Origin: Bacteroidales bacterium | Lineage (GTDB): Bacteria > Bacteroidota > Bacteroidia > Bacteroidales > UBA932 | NCBI GenBank assembly: GCA_029007435.1 | Contig: JAQXHU010000032.1 | Location: forward strand, 1 to 64,000 | DNA: 64,000 nt | Reading direction: 5' to 3' | Shown here: positions 18,138 through 27,771 of the stretch, piece after piece | How the letters are laid out: each line of letters starts with the position of its first letter | Numbering within the stretch: the first letter of the stretch is position 1 | Translations under genes and position numbers: made by a program | Notes under the pieces: generated by a model | Seen by the model: only the letters and a program-made list of their open reading frames with translations | Database searches by the model: none | Told to the model about the DNA's origin: nothing

Positions 18138-18226
18138 TATGCGAGTTTTTTATAAAGAAATCCTGCATAATCTATGCCTGTCGGCAGCTGGAAAGCAGCC
18201 GATATTTACCGGAAACCAATTAAAAA

Positions 18227-18256
18227 CCCGCCAATGCCTTTCAGGGCCCTGGCGGG
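18227..18256 (-). terminator. Intrinsic terminator of the phosphofructokinase gene
   Basis: CCCGCCA...TGGCGGG; on the minus strand followed by TTTTTAATTGG. Confidence 0.75.
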
Positions 18257-18284
18257 AAAATAATAGATCAAATTCTCATCAGTA

Positions 18285-19523
18285 TTACCACTCAAGAATC
18301 TTCCTGAAATCGTAAGCCTCAGGCTCGCTGATTCCGAGAGCCTTTACTGCCTCGTAATCTTCAGGGGTCACATAGTGGGCGATGTAATTGTAGTAGTTCT
18401 GGGCTGTTCCTGCATTGATGTCAACCACTCTCGGAGGTATCTTGCCAGTCTCAGGATCCTGGAGATCAGCAAGATAGAGAGGTGATACATTGCCGTATGC
18501 ATCGACATAGACCATACAGCCTGTCTTGCCTTCGCTGAAGAGCTGGTAAACACCCATCGCAAGTTCAGTGCAGTAAGTGAGGTCGTAAGCCACTGGGTCC
18601 TGGCAACGCACATCATAGCCAATCTCCACCGGACGGCTCTTCACTTTGAGACCGAGTTTCTTGAACTCCTTCTCAAGAAGATCGTTGAAGAGGACAGCCT
18701 TGGAAATCTTGCCGAGCTCCGGATGGCCGTGCTCATCGTATGTGAAATGGATGCCTGCTTCAGCAGCTTCCTTGGCCACACCGGCATCGTGGAACAGTCC
18801 CTCGGCGGCCACGATTGTACCGTAGTTTATACCGAGAACTCTTCTCTTGAGAATTGCCGAAATGGAAAGACGGATAATCTTGTCAAGTGTCATCTTCGTC
18901 TTGTTGAACATCTCCGGGATGATGGTCATCGGACAGTGAGTGGCCTCGCCGATACCTAAAGCAAGGCTGCCGCAAGTACGTCCCATTGCTGAGATAACCA
19001 GCCAGTTGCCTGAAGTGCGTGCATCCTCGTAGATTGTTCTTGCGATATGGGCGCCCTCATTCTTCGCGGAGTTGTATCCGAATGTCGGAGCATTGGCCGG
19101 AAGAGGAAGGTCGTTGTCAATTGTCTTGGGGCAATGGATATTCGCGATAGGGTAATTCTTGGCAGCGAGGAATTTGGAGATTCTGTTCGCTGTTGAAGCT
19201 GTGTCGTCTCCTCCGATAGTGACAAGAAGCCTGATATTGTTTTCTTTGAAAAGGTCAAGATTGAAGTTCTCCTCGAAATCCTTGTCAGTTGGCTTGAAAC
19301 GGCTCATCTCAAGGTAAGAGCCGCCCCTGTTGAAATAACGGTCAGCCTTGAAGAAATCCAAATCCTCAGTGCGGGCATTCTTGCTGAACAGTCCTGAATA
19401 ACCTCCGTGAAGGCCGATGACCCTGTAACCTTTTGAAAGGAAAGTCTTGGCTACACTCATTGAGACTGAGTTCATTCCCGGGGCCGGACCGCCGCCGCAT
19501 AAGATAATTATTGCATCTTTCAT
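18285..19523 (-). CDS. 6-phosphofructokinase, likely pyrophosphate-dependent
   Basis: MKDAIIILCGGGPAPGMNSV; GGDDT (not GGDGS) and PKTIDND (not PGTIDND) indicate PPi specificity; start set at the internal Met preceding KDAII. Confidence 0.88.
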   Translation of the reverse strand: MKDAIIILCGGGPAPGMNSVSMSVAKTFLSKGYRVIGLHGGYSGLFSKNARTEDLDFFKADRYFNRGGSYLEMSRFKPTDKDFEENFNLDLFKENNIRLLVTIGGDDTASTANRISKFLAAKNYPIANIHCPKTIDNDLPLPANAPTFGYNSAKNEGAHIARTIYEDARTSGNWLVISAMGRTCGSLALGIGEATHCPMTIIPEMFNKTKMTLDKIIRLSISAILKRRVLGINYGTIVAAEGLFHDAGVAKEAAEAGIHFTYDEHGHPELGKISKAVLFNDLLEKEFKKLGLKVKSRPVEIGYDVRCQDPVAYDLTYCTELAMGVYQLFSEGKTGCMVYVDAYGNVSPLYLADLQDPETGKIPPRVVDINAGTAQNYYNYIAHYVTPEDYEAVKALGISEPEAYDFRKILEW

Positions 19524-19646
19524 AATTAATAGAAATAATTTTGAATTGATATTCCTTTTCCGAAATGCAAAATTATCTATTTTCAGCAAATTTTCCACAA
19601 AAAAAGAATTAAATTTGTAAACTTATGCTTATATGACTCAGCAGAG

Positions 19647-21752
19647 ATGGACAGAAAAGAAGCTGAAATACGTATCAGGGAACTCAGACAGACACTCTGG
19701 GAGAACAGCCGCAGGTACTATGTGGAGAATGCTCCGACAATGAGTGACTACGACTACGACCATCTGATGTACGAACTTGAGGATCTTGAGAAGCGTTTCC
19801 CTGAATTCATAACTCCGGACTCACCCACCCGCAAAGTGGGTAGCGACCTGGCAAACAGCGATTTGAGCGGAAGGACGCTTGTAAGCTCAAAAAAAGAATT
19901 CGCGCAATATCCCCATAAATATCCGATGCTGTCGCTCGGCAACACTTACAATATTGAAGAAGTGGAGGATTTCACGGCAAGGGCTGCAAGAGCACTCGGC
20001 AGGGAATTCACATATTCCTGCGAACTGAAGTTCGACGGGACAGCCATCTGCCTGACTTACAGGCAGGGGCGGCTGTTCAGGGCCCTTACGAGAGGGGACG
20101 GTGTCATTGGGGACGATGTCACGGACAATGTCCGCAGAATAAGCAACATACCGGTCAGGCTCATCGGAACCGGATACCCGGATGAGTTCGAAATCCGCGG
20201 GGAAATCCTGATGCCGTACAAAGAATTCGACAGACTTAACAAAGAGAGGGAGGACAACGAGGATGCCCCGTTCGCCAATCCGAGGAATGCGGCTTCAGGA
20301 TCGCTGAAACTGCTTGACCCTAAAGAAGTGGGACGCCGAGGACTATGGTGCACGCTGTATCATATTCCGAGTCCGGACTCTTCATTCAAAACCCACGACG
20401 AGGCGATGCGGGCTGCGGCCTCCTGGGGTCTCCCGGTTTCCGACAAAAGACGTATATGCCATAATATCAAAGAGATAGAAAATTATATAACATACTGGGA
20501 CACCGAACGTAAATTCCTGCCTTACGCAACAGACGGAATTGTGATAAAGATAAACGAGCTGGAGTTCCAGACAGAACTCGGTTACACCGCCAAGTTCCCA
20601 AGATGGGCTGTGGCATATAAATTCCAGGCTGAAAGGGCGCTTACCAAGTTGGTATCAATTGATTACCAGGTAGGAAGAACAGGGGCAGTGACTCCGGTTG
20701 CCAATCTTTCCCCGGTCCAGCTTTCCGGAACGGTGGTCAAGAGGGCTACACTGAACAACTCAGATATGATGGCCCAGATGGACATCCGGACCGGAGACTA
20801 CGTATATGTGGAAAAAGGCGGTGAGATTATCCCGAAAATCACAGGCGTCGAACTCTCAAGAAGGCCCGCTGAATCAACAGTTCCGGAGTTCCCGAAAGTC
20901 TGCCCGGACTGCGGGACACCTCTTATAAAAGAAGAAGGTGAAGCCAAATTCTTCTGTCCGAACCAGGACGGTTGCCCGACACAGATCAAGGGACGTCTGC
21001 TGCATTTCATCAGCAGGAAGGCTATGAACGTAATAGCGGGAGAAGCTACAGTCGAGCAGTTGTACAACCTTGGACTCGTCAGGACCCCCGCTGACTTTTT
21101 CGATCTTACGAAAAACGACCTGCTCCGGCTGGAAGGATGGAAAGACAGGTCTGCCCAACGTTTCCTTGACAGCCTCAGGGACTGCCGCAAGGCCTCATTT
21201 GAACACGTGCTTTTCGCATTGGGAATCAGATATGTAGGTGAGACGACAGCAAAGGCCGCAGCCAGATATTTCGGAAATATTGACAGGATTGCAGCGGCAA
21301 CGGAAGAAGAACTTCTTTCCGTGCCTGACATAGGCGGTGTGATAGCCGGAAGCATTTTCAATTTCTTCCGCGACCAGAGACACACAGTCGAGATTCAGAG
21401 GCTCAGGGCCGCCGGTCTCAAAATGTCTATGGAGGCACCTGAATCCAATCTGTCAGAGTCGCTTCAAGGCCTCACAATAGTTATTTCCGGAAATTTCAGC
21501 ATTTCCAGAGAAGATATGAAGTCGCTTATTTCACTTCACGGAGGGAAAAACAGTTCATCAATAAGTTCCAAGACCTCGTATCTTTTAGCCGGAACCAAGC
21601 CGGGGCCTGAGAAAATGAAGAAGGCTGAGCAGTTGGGAGTCAAGATCATAGGAGAGGACGAACTCAGGAAAATGCTTCCTGAAGGCAGCCTGCCTGACAA
21701 AGGAGCGGATGATGAAGAGATTCAGACAGACCTGTTTGGAGGAATGATTTAG
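19647..21752 (+). CDS. ligA: NAD-dependent DNA ligase
   Basis: SCELKFDGTAICL adenylation motif; Cys4 zinc finger (CPDCGTPL...FFCPNQDGCPTQ), HhH and BRCT domains. Confidence 0.98.
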   Translation: MDRKEAEIRIRELRQTLWENSRRYYVENAPTMSDYDYDHLMYELEDLEKRFPEFITPDSPTRKVGSDLANSDLSGRTLVSSKKEFAQYPHKYPMLSLGNTYNIEEVEDFTARAARALGREFTYSCELKFDGTAICLTYRQGRLFRALTRGDGVIGDDVTDNVRRISNIPVRLIGTGYPDEFEIRGEILMPYKEFDRLNKEREDNEDAPFANPRNAASGSLKLLDPKEVGRRGLWCTLYHIPSPDSSFKTHDEAMRAAASWGLPVSDKRRICHNIKEIENYITYWDTERKFLPYATDGIVIKINELEFQTELGYTAKFPRWAVAYKFQAERALTKLVSIDYQVGRTGAVTPVANLSPVQLSGTVVKRATLNNSDMMAQMDIRTGDYVYVEKGGEIIPKITGVELSRRPAESTVPEFPKVCPDCGTPLIKEEGEAKFFCPNQDGCPTQIKGRLLHFISRKAMNVIAGEATVEQLYNLGLVRTPADFFDLTKNDLLRLEGWKDRSAQRFLDSLRDCRKASFEHVLFALGIRYVGETTAKAAARYFGNIDRIAAATEEELLSVPDIGGVIAGSIFNFFRDQRHTVEIQRLRAAGLKMSMEAPESNLSESLQGLTIVISGNFSISREDMKSLISLHGGKNSSSISSKTSYLLAGTKPGPEKMKKAEQLGVKIIGEDELRKMLPEGSLPDKGADDEEIQTDLFGGMI

Positions 21753-21764
21753 CAGATTGGAGGA

Positions 21765-22691
21765 ATGAGAAAGATCAAGTGCAAAATACGGAGATTCAAG
21801 GACTATCTCGCGGAGGACATCTGGAACGAGAACATAGCCAACCTTTCCAGGGCAAGGGCCGTTCTCGTGAACGATCTGCGCGTGCTTGTCATAACAGCAA
21901 AGACGTTCTCTGCCCAGAAAATTGGATTCCAGGCGGTGGCGCTCAGTTTTTTCTGCACTATGGCGGCCGTCCCATTCATCTCAATCGCATTGGCAATAAC
22001 CGGAGGAATCGGGCTTGAGGACTCGCTCAAACAAGTGATTTCCACCTACATAACTAATCCCCAGGCTTTGGATACCCTGTTCACTTTCGCAGAGAACATC
22101 ATAAACACGGCACAGTCAAGCCCAGTAGGCCTGGTAAGTGCGTTCTTGTTCTTCTGGCTTGTGATATGGATGATGATGTGCGTCGAATCAGTGTTCAACA
22201 ACGTATGGAAAGTCAACAAGTCCAGAAAGTTCGTGAAAAGACTGTCTTTCTACATAGCAATAATGTGCCTCTCGCCATTCATCGTGCTGCTGTTCTTCAC
22301 CGGATCGGTTGTTTATTCCAACATTCTCGACATTCTTGTGCCGAACAGCATCGTATTCTCAGACAACATAAAATCATTCCTCGGCTGGATAGTGTTCGGG
22401 ATTATTTCCATATTGACATTCTCGGCGATGTACAAATTCATACCGAATTATCCTGTCAAGTACAGAAATGCGATAAAAGCCGCTGTAATGTCAGGACCGG
22501 TATTCACCCTGATGCAGTACCTTTTCCTTGAGACACAGATATTTGTAACAAGGCTCAACGCTATTTACGGAGCCGTGGCGGCAATCCCGCTGTTTATGTT
22601 CTGGCTGAATTTCGGATGGTTCATCATTTTGATAGGAGCCGAGATTTCCTATGCGTTCCAGAATGTGGCGAATTATAACTTGGAGAATTGA
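21765..22691 (+). CDS. YihY/virulence factor BrkB family membrane protein
   Basis: 308 aa multi-TM; QAVALSFFCTMAAVPFISIALAI, GAVAAIPLFMFWLNFGWFIILIGAEISYAFQN. Confidence 0.93.
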   Translation: MRKIKCKIRRFKDYLAEDIWNENIANLSRARAVLVNDLRVLVITAKTFSAQKIGFQAVALSFFCTMAAVPFISIALAITGGIGLEDSLKQVISTYITNPQALDTLFTFAENIINTAQSSPVGLVSAFLFFWLVIWMMMCVESVFNNVWKVNKSRKFVKRLSFYIAIMCLSPFIVLLFFTGSVVYSNILDILVPNSIVFSDNIKSFLGWIVFGIISILTFSAMYKFIPNYPVKYRNAIKAAVMSGPVFTLMQYLFLETQIFVTRLNAIYGAVAAIPLFMFWLNFGWFIILIGAEISYAFQNVANYNLEN

Positions 22692-22693
22692 TT

Positions 22694-24937
22694 ATGAGCT
22701 TTTCAGAATTCACGCAGAAAGACTACGAAGTCATCGCCAGAAGTTATGCGGAGCTTAAAGAGGCCGCAAGGAAAAGGTGTTCCGGCGAGAACGAACTTGA
22801 GGTCGTCCAGAAGGCTTTCGAGTTTGCCAACGAAGCTCATAAAAATGTAAGAAGACGTTCCGGAGAGCCATACATCCTTCATCCGGTGGCAGTAGCCAAG
22901 ATTGTAGTCAACGACATAGGACTGGGTTACAAGTCCATTTCTGCTGCCCTTCTGCACGATGTAGTGGAGGATACCGCATATACCACTGATGATATCAGAA
23001 ACCTGTTCGGAGAGAAGATTGCATCCTTGGTGGAGGGCCTGACAAAAATCAAGAACGTACTCGACAACCAGGATAAGAAGAATAAAAATGATGACTATAC
23101 AGAGAGCCTTCAGGCTGAGAATTTCAAAAGGATTCTGCTGACTCTCAATGATGATGTCCGCGTTGTGCTCATCAAACTCGCCGACCGCCTGCACAATTGC
23201 AGGACAATAGAATATATGCCGGAATATAAACGGGACAAGATTCTCAGCGAGACGATGTTCATCTTCGTCCCTCTCGCACACCGCCTGGGACTGTATGAGG
23301 TGAAATCCGAGATGGAGAACATCTGGCTCAGATACAAAGAGCCTGACGCCTACAATGACATCAGTGCGAAGATAAACCGGGATATTTCAGACAAGGAGAG
23401 AAGCATTGACGAGTTCATTGCCCCGATTGAGACCGCGCTCAGAGAGGCTGGATTCAATTTCAGAATCAAAAAACGCGTCAAGACTCCGTACTCCATCTGG
23501 CACAAGATGGCGACCAAGCAGATCCCTTTCGAACAGGTTTACGACCTGTACGCCGTGAGAATCATTTTCACTCCCGCGCCTGAGTCAAATGAGAGCGAAA
23601 GGGACCAGTGCTACCACGTATTCTCCATTATAACAGGGCTTTACAGATACAAATCAGACAGAGTGCGGGACTGGGTGAAGCATCCTAAGAGCAATGGTTA
23701 CGAGGCGCTGCACTGCACCTTGATGAGTATGAACGGGCTTTGGATAGAAGTCCAGATAAGAAGCCGCAGGATGGACGACATCGCAGAAAAAGGCATCGCA
23801 GCCCACTGGGCTTACAAGCAGGACGGCTACATAGGGGAGAATGACAGCGAGATGGACAAATGGCTGTCAAAAGTAAAGGAGATTCTGGTCAGCCCTGACG
23901 TCAATGCTCTCGAACTGCTTGACATCATCCATAACGACCTTATCTCCACCTCGATAATGGTATTCACACCAAAAGGAGAGCAGAAAAGCATCCAGAAAGG
24001 TGCGACAGCCCTGGATTTCGCCTATATGATTCACACAGAAATCGGCCACAAGGCAATCGCCGCTAAAATCAATATGAAACTCGTTCCTCTTTCCTCCCAG
24101 CTCAAGACTGGAGACCAGGTTGAAATTATCACAGCGGAAGACCAGCAGCCGAAAAAGGAATGGCTGGACTTTCTCCAGACAAGACATGCTAAAAGTCTCG
24201 TGATGGACTGGTTCAGGACGGACAAGGCAAAATACATAAAAGCCGGCCGCGAAGAACTGACAGAGAAACTGAAATCAATGGGCATCAGATTTGAAGAGAG
24301 TATTGCCCGCAATCTGGCGGCTGCGCTGGAGGTGAAAAACACTGACGAGCTCCTGTTCCGATTCGGAATAGGCTACATAAGATACGAGACAATTGCGGAA
24401 CTTGTGGACCGCAGGGGCGAAAGCGTTTTCTGGCATTTCCCTTGGAAAAACAGGGACAACGGGACGGAGAAATCGTCCGGCAAAGGCGGAAACTTCATAA
24501 TCAACGACCCGGGCGACGGGCACAAATACATTTTCGCCAGCTGCTGCCATCCTATCCCGGGAGACCCGACGGTTGGATTCCTGTCTCCCGACGGCACGAT
24601 AACCGTCCACAAAAAGACCTGCGGCGTAGCTGAAAACATTGCCTCCAAACACGGGGACTGGATAGTCAGGCTCAAATGGAACACCACTGTCGGAGCCTCG
24701 TTTCCGGTCAGGATAATGCTGAAGGGAATCGACAGAGTGGGACTGCTCAACGAGATAACCCGATACATATCTCTCGTGATGGGCGTCAATATGAGGAGAC
24801 TGAACCTCAATACCGAGGACGGCATTTTCGAAGGCTACATCGATATGCTCGTTCACGACCGCGAAGTGCTCGACTCGATGATAGAGAAACTGAAGGGAAT
24901 CAAAGGCATACAGGACGTTATGCGAAGTGGGATTTGA
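22694..24937 (+). CDS. RelA/SpoT-type (p)ppGpp synthetase/hydrolase
   Basis: HD domain (ALLHDVVEDT), synthetase (YDLYAVRIIF, VKHPKSNGYEALHCTLM), TGS (FTPKGEQKSIQKGATALDFAYMIHTEIG), ACT-like C-terminus. Confidence 0.96.
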   Translation: MSFSEFTQKDYEVIARSYAELKEAARKRCSGENELEVVQKAFEFANEAHKNVRRRSGEPYILHPVAVAKIVVNDIGLGYKSISAALLHDVVEDTAYTTDDIRNLFGEKIASLVEGLTKIKNVLDNQDKKNKNDDYTESLQAENFKRILLTLNDDVRVVLIKLADRLHNCRTIEYMPEYKRDKILSETMFIFVPLAHRLGLYEVKSEMENIWLRYKEPDAYNDISAKINRDISDKERSIDEFIAPIETALREAGFNFRIKKRVKTPYSIWHKMATKQIPFEQVYDLYAVRIIFTPAPESNESERDQCYHVFSIITGLYRYKSDRVRDWVKHPKSNGYEALHCTLMSMNGLWIEVQIRSRRMDDIAEKGIAAHWAYKQDGYIGENDSEMDKWLSKVKEILVSPDVNALELLDIIHNDLISTSIMVFTPKGEQKSIQKGATALDFAYMIHTEIGHKAIAAKINMKLVPLSSQLKTGDQVEIITAEDQQPKKEWLDFLQTRHAKSLVMDWFRTDKAKYIKAGREELTEKLKSMGIRFEESIARNLAAALEVKNTDELLFRFGIGYIRYETIAELVDRRGESVFWHFPWKNRDNGTEKSSGKGGNFIINDPGDGHKYIFASCCHPIPGDPTVGFLSPDGTITVHKKTCGVAENIASKHGDWIVRLKWNTTVGASFPVRIMLKGIDRVGLLNEITRYISLVMGVNMRRLNLNTEDGIFEGYIDMLVHDREVLDSMIEKLKGIKGIQDVMRSGI

Positions 24938-24989
24938 ACAAAAGAACTTATTGCCGCGCCAGCACTGGCGACAAGACATATATAAGAAA

Positions 24990-26789
24990 ATGAACAGATA
25001 TTTAAATAGAATCATACCTGCTGTTCCGGTGGCGCTCGCTCTCGGATCAATTTTCTTCTCGCATTCCTGTGCGAACACGACCACTCCTCCGAGCGGAGGA
25101 GACAAGGACACTATTCCTCCTGTGATTGTGAACATCAGCCCGCTTCCAGGCACTGTAAACGTTCCGGTGCATAACAGTACGATAACCATTACATTCAACG
25201 AGTATTTCACAGTAAAGGACCCGAAATCCATTTTCCTGTCGCCGCCATTAGAAAAAACCCCGAAATACAAAATCAGGGGAAAATCCCTCATCGTATATTT
25301 CGAATCGGATCTGGACTCGAACAGGACATACACTCTTGACCTGACCAATGCCATCGCAGACAACAATGAGGGCAATATGTTCCCGGGATACACCCTGATG
25401 TTCTCCACCGGAGAGAAAATAGACTCGATGGCAATGACGGGAGTTGTACGGGACTGCAACACCCTTGAGCCAATCAAAGGAGCCACTGTTATGCTGTACA
25501 AGGACCTCAGCGATTCAGCTGTCTTCAAGCATCGCCCTGACGCCGCCGTCAAGACAGACGACTGGGGATTCTTCGCCCTGAGGAACATCGCCGACACTAC
25601 ATACCGGCTGTATGCGGTCAGAGACGAGAGTTCCAACAACATATACGATCCGGACAATGACCGTATTGCTTTCATAGACAGCATTATAAGACCTACAATG
25701 ATTGCCTCTGACGACCTTCCGGAGCTGATGAAATATGATATGGAGGACACCCTCCACTGTATGGCGAGACGCGAGGAGCACGAACTGGTAATGTTCCGGG
25801 AAAAGCCTTCCAAACAGTTGATAATGAACAAAGTCAGGATAGATGCACGGTCAATGTACATCACGTTTATGGCACAGAACGCCCAGATTGATACTATGTG
25901 GATAAGAGGTGTGCCTGCGAACAAACTTATAACCCAGTTCAACATTGAGAGGGACAGTCTGGAAATATGGGTGAACGACCGCAGGAAACAGCCTGACACC
26001 CTGCATCTTTTCGTCGACTACCTGAGGACTGACTCGACAGGCATTTTCGAGCCATATACAGATCATATCCGTCTTGCGATGGAGAAATCCGGAGGCAAGT
26101 CAAAGAGTTCAAGGAGGGACATCAAGCACGAGGACACCACCTGCGTTATGACAGTGACAGCGGAACCGGAGAACATAGAGCAGTACGGATTCGGAATCGA
26201 ATTCCGCCACCCGATCATTTATGAGAATTTTGACTCTCTACAGCTTATATCCGTCAACCCAAAGCAGCAGGAGACGAAAATGAAATTCAGCGTCTCACGA
26301 GACAGCCTGAATCTCAGAAAATATGTGCTGATGCCAGAGGGAGAACTGAGAAGCGGATATGAATACAGGCTGAAAGTTCCGTGGAGAAAGTTCCGTGACA
26401 TTAACGGATTCTACAATGACAGCTCGGAAGTGAAAGTGTCGCTTCCGAAAGACGAGAAACTGAGCACCCTCACTCTCAATCTCTCATCGGTGCACGACAA
26501 ATACATCGTGGACCTTCTCAACGAGAAGAGGGACAAGGTGCTGAGATCATACATAATCGACTCGGACAGGTCACTGAAATTCCCTTATCTCAAAGAAGGC
26601 AAGTACTCGGTGCGCATCACGGAGGACAAGAACAGAAACGGAATCGTGGACACCGGAAACCTTTTGGAACACCGGCAGCCGGAAAAGGTTAAATTCTACA
26701 AACTCAAGGACGGCTCTTATGTTCTCAATGTGAAAGAATCCACCGAAATCGAGCAGAACATTGACATCAGCCAACTTTTTGCCAATTGA
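24990..26789 (+). CDS. SbsA Ig-like domain lipoprotein
   Basis: Lipobox FFSHSC; ANTTTPPSGGDKDTIPPVIVNISPLPGTVNVPVHNSTITITFNEYF typical of the Bacteroidota Ig-like family; start set at MNRYLNRI. Confidence 0.85.
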   Translation: MNRYLNRIIPAVPVALALGSIFFSHSCANTTTPPSGGDKDTIPPVIVNISPLPGTVNVPVHNSTITITFNEYFTVKDPKSIFLSPPLEKTPKYKIRGKSLIVYFESDLDSNRTYTLDLTNAIADNNEGNMFPGYTLMFSTGEKIDSMAMTGVVRDCNTLEPIKGATVMLYKDLSDSAVFKHRPDAAVKTDDWGFFALRNIADTTYRLYAVRDESSNNIYDPDNDRIAFIDSIIRPTMIASDDLPELMKYDMEDTLHCMARREEHELVMFREKPSKQLIMNKVRIDARSMYITFMAQNAQIDTMWIRGVPANKLITQFNIERDSLEIWVNDRRKQPDTLHLFVDYLRTDSTGIFEPYTDHIRLAMEKSGGKSKSSRRDIKHEDTTCVMTVTAEPENIEQYGFGIEFRHPIIYENFDSLQLISVNPKQQETKMKFSVSRDSLNLRKYVLMPEGELRSGYEYRLKVPWRKFRDINGFYNDSSEVKVSLPKDEKLSTLTLNLSSVHDKYIVDLLNEKRDKVLRSYIIDSDRSLKFPYLKEGKYSVRITEDKNRNGIVDTGNLLEHRQPEKVKFYKLKDGSYVLNVKESTEIEQNIDISQLFAN

Positions 26790-26796
26790 CAGCATT

Positions 26797-27771
26797 ATGA
26801 GAATCAAACAGATATACTGTATCATTATCGCAATTGCGTTCATTCCGGCAGGTGCATTCGCCAAGAAACAGCCCAAAGCGGTCATCCCTGTCAGGGACAC
26901 AGTTCTGGCTGAAACTCCCGACAGCGCATTCATACAAATCGGGGACAGCACGGTCACGGCGGTTCACTCAGGAGACACACTGTCCAAAGGTTTCGAGCCG
27001 GAGTATTCCGACGAATATCTGGATACAGTCAACATAAAGAAAAAGAAGACTATAAACGATTATTCAATGATCGGGGTGCAATACGGCATCGCCCTGAACC
27101 AGATGCGTTTCAACCCTTCCAAAAAACAGGGTATGCTTATGACCCCTGTCAATTTCGGCGTCGTCTATACCAGATATGGAAAGATGTTCGGCTATATGCC
27201 GTATTTCGGATTCCAGGCAGGCCTCTTCTACGGACAGGATGGTTATATTTTCAAAAAAGACAAGGAAACCGGGGATTATACCGAGACAGTGGACGGAGCT
27301 GTGAAAGCGACTTACTCATATTTGGAAGTTCCGCTGCTGGCACACCTCCACGTGGATGTGTGGAAACTGAAACTCATTGTCAATGTGGGACTTTACGGAG
27401 CATATAGAATAAATGTCGAGCGCGAGGGAGAGCGTGTTGATCCGAATTATGTGAACAAATTCTACGACTACGACAGGCGGTTCGACTACGGAATCAAGGC
27501 CGGAGCCGGTATAGGCCTGATGCTCGACCCTGTCGAATTCCATATCACGGCAGCATACAGGGCGTCACTTGGCACCCTTTACGACCCTGACTACAACAGC
27601 CAGTATTATTACCGTTTCGCATATCCGTCCGACATAATAATTTCAGCAGGTATACACGTCCAGCTGACAAAGAGAACAGGAAAGACAAAGGCAGAGCTTC
27701 GGAAAGAAGCCAAATCATTCGTATATAATGACACGATTACAGACACTTCAGGCCCAGATAGGAGCCGTTAG
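26797..27771 (+). CDS. PorT-family outer membrane beta-barrel protein
   Basis: Signal peptide MRIKQIYCIIIAIAFIPAGAFA; barrel strands; overlaps the ispG start by 44 nt. Confidence 0.8.
   Translation: MRIKQIYCIIIAIAFIPAGAFAKKQPKAVIPVRDTVLAETPDSAFIQIGDSTVTAVHSGDTLSKGFEPEYSDEYLDTVNIKKKKTINDYSMIGVQYGIALNQMRFNPSKKQGMLMTPVNFGVVYTRYGKMFGYMPYFGFQAGLFYGQDGYIFKKDKETGDYTETVDGAVKATYSYLEVPLLAHLHVDVWKLKLIVNVGLYGAYRINVEREGERVDPNYVNKFYDYDRRFDYGIKAGAGIGLMLDPVEFHITAAYRASLGTLYDPDYNSQYYYRFAYPSDIIISAGIHVQLTKRTGKTKAELRKEAKSFVYNDTITDTSGPDRSR

Noticed and set aside
19590-19602. Single TTTTCCACA DnaA-box-like site upstream of ligA
   Set aside because: Only one isolated match; expected by chance
24275-25999. 574-aa antisense ORF (minus)
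   Set aside because: Lies opposite the conserved Rel/Spo C-terminus and the Ig-like lipoprotein; no recognisable domain, low-complexity S/I/R-rich translation; best explained as a shadow ORF of biased codon usage
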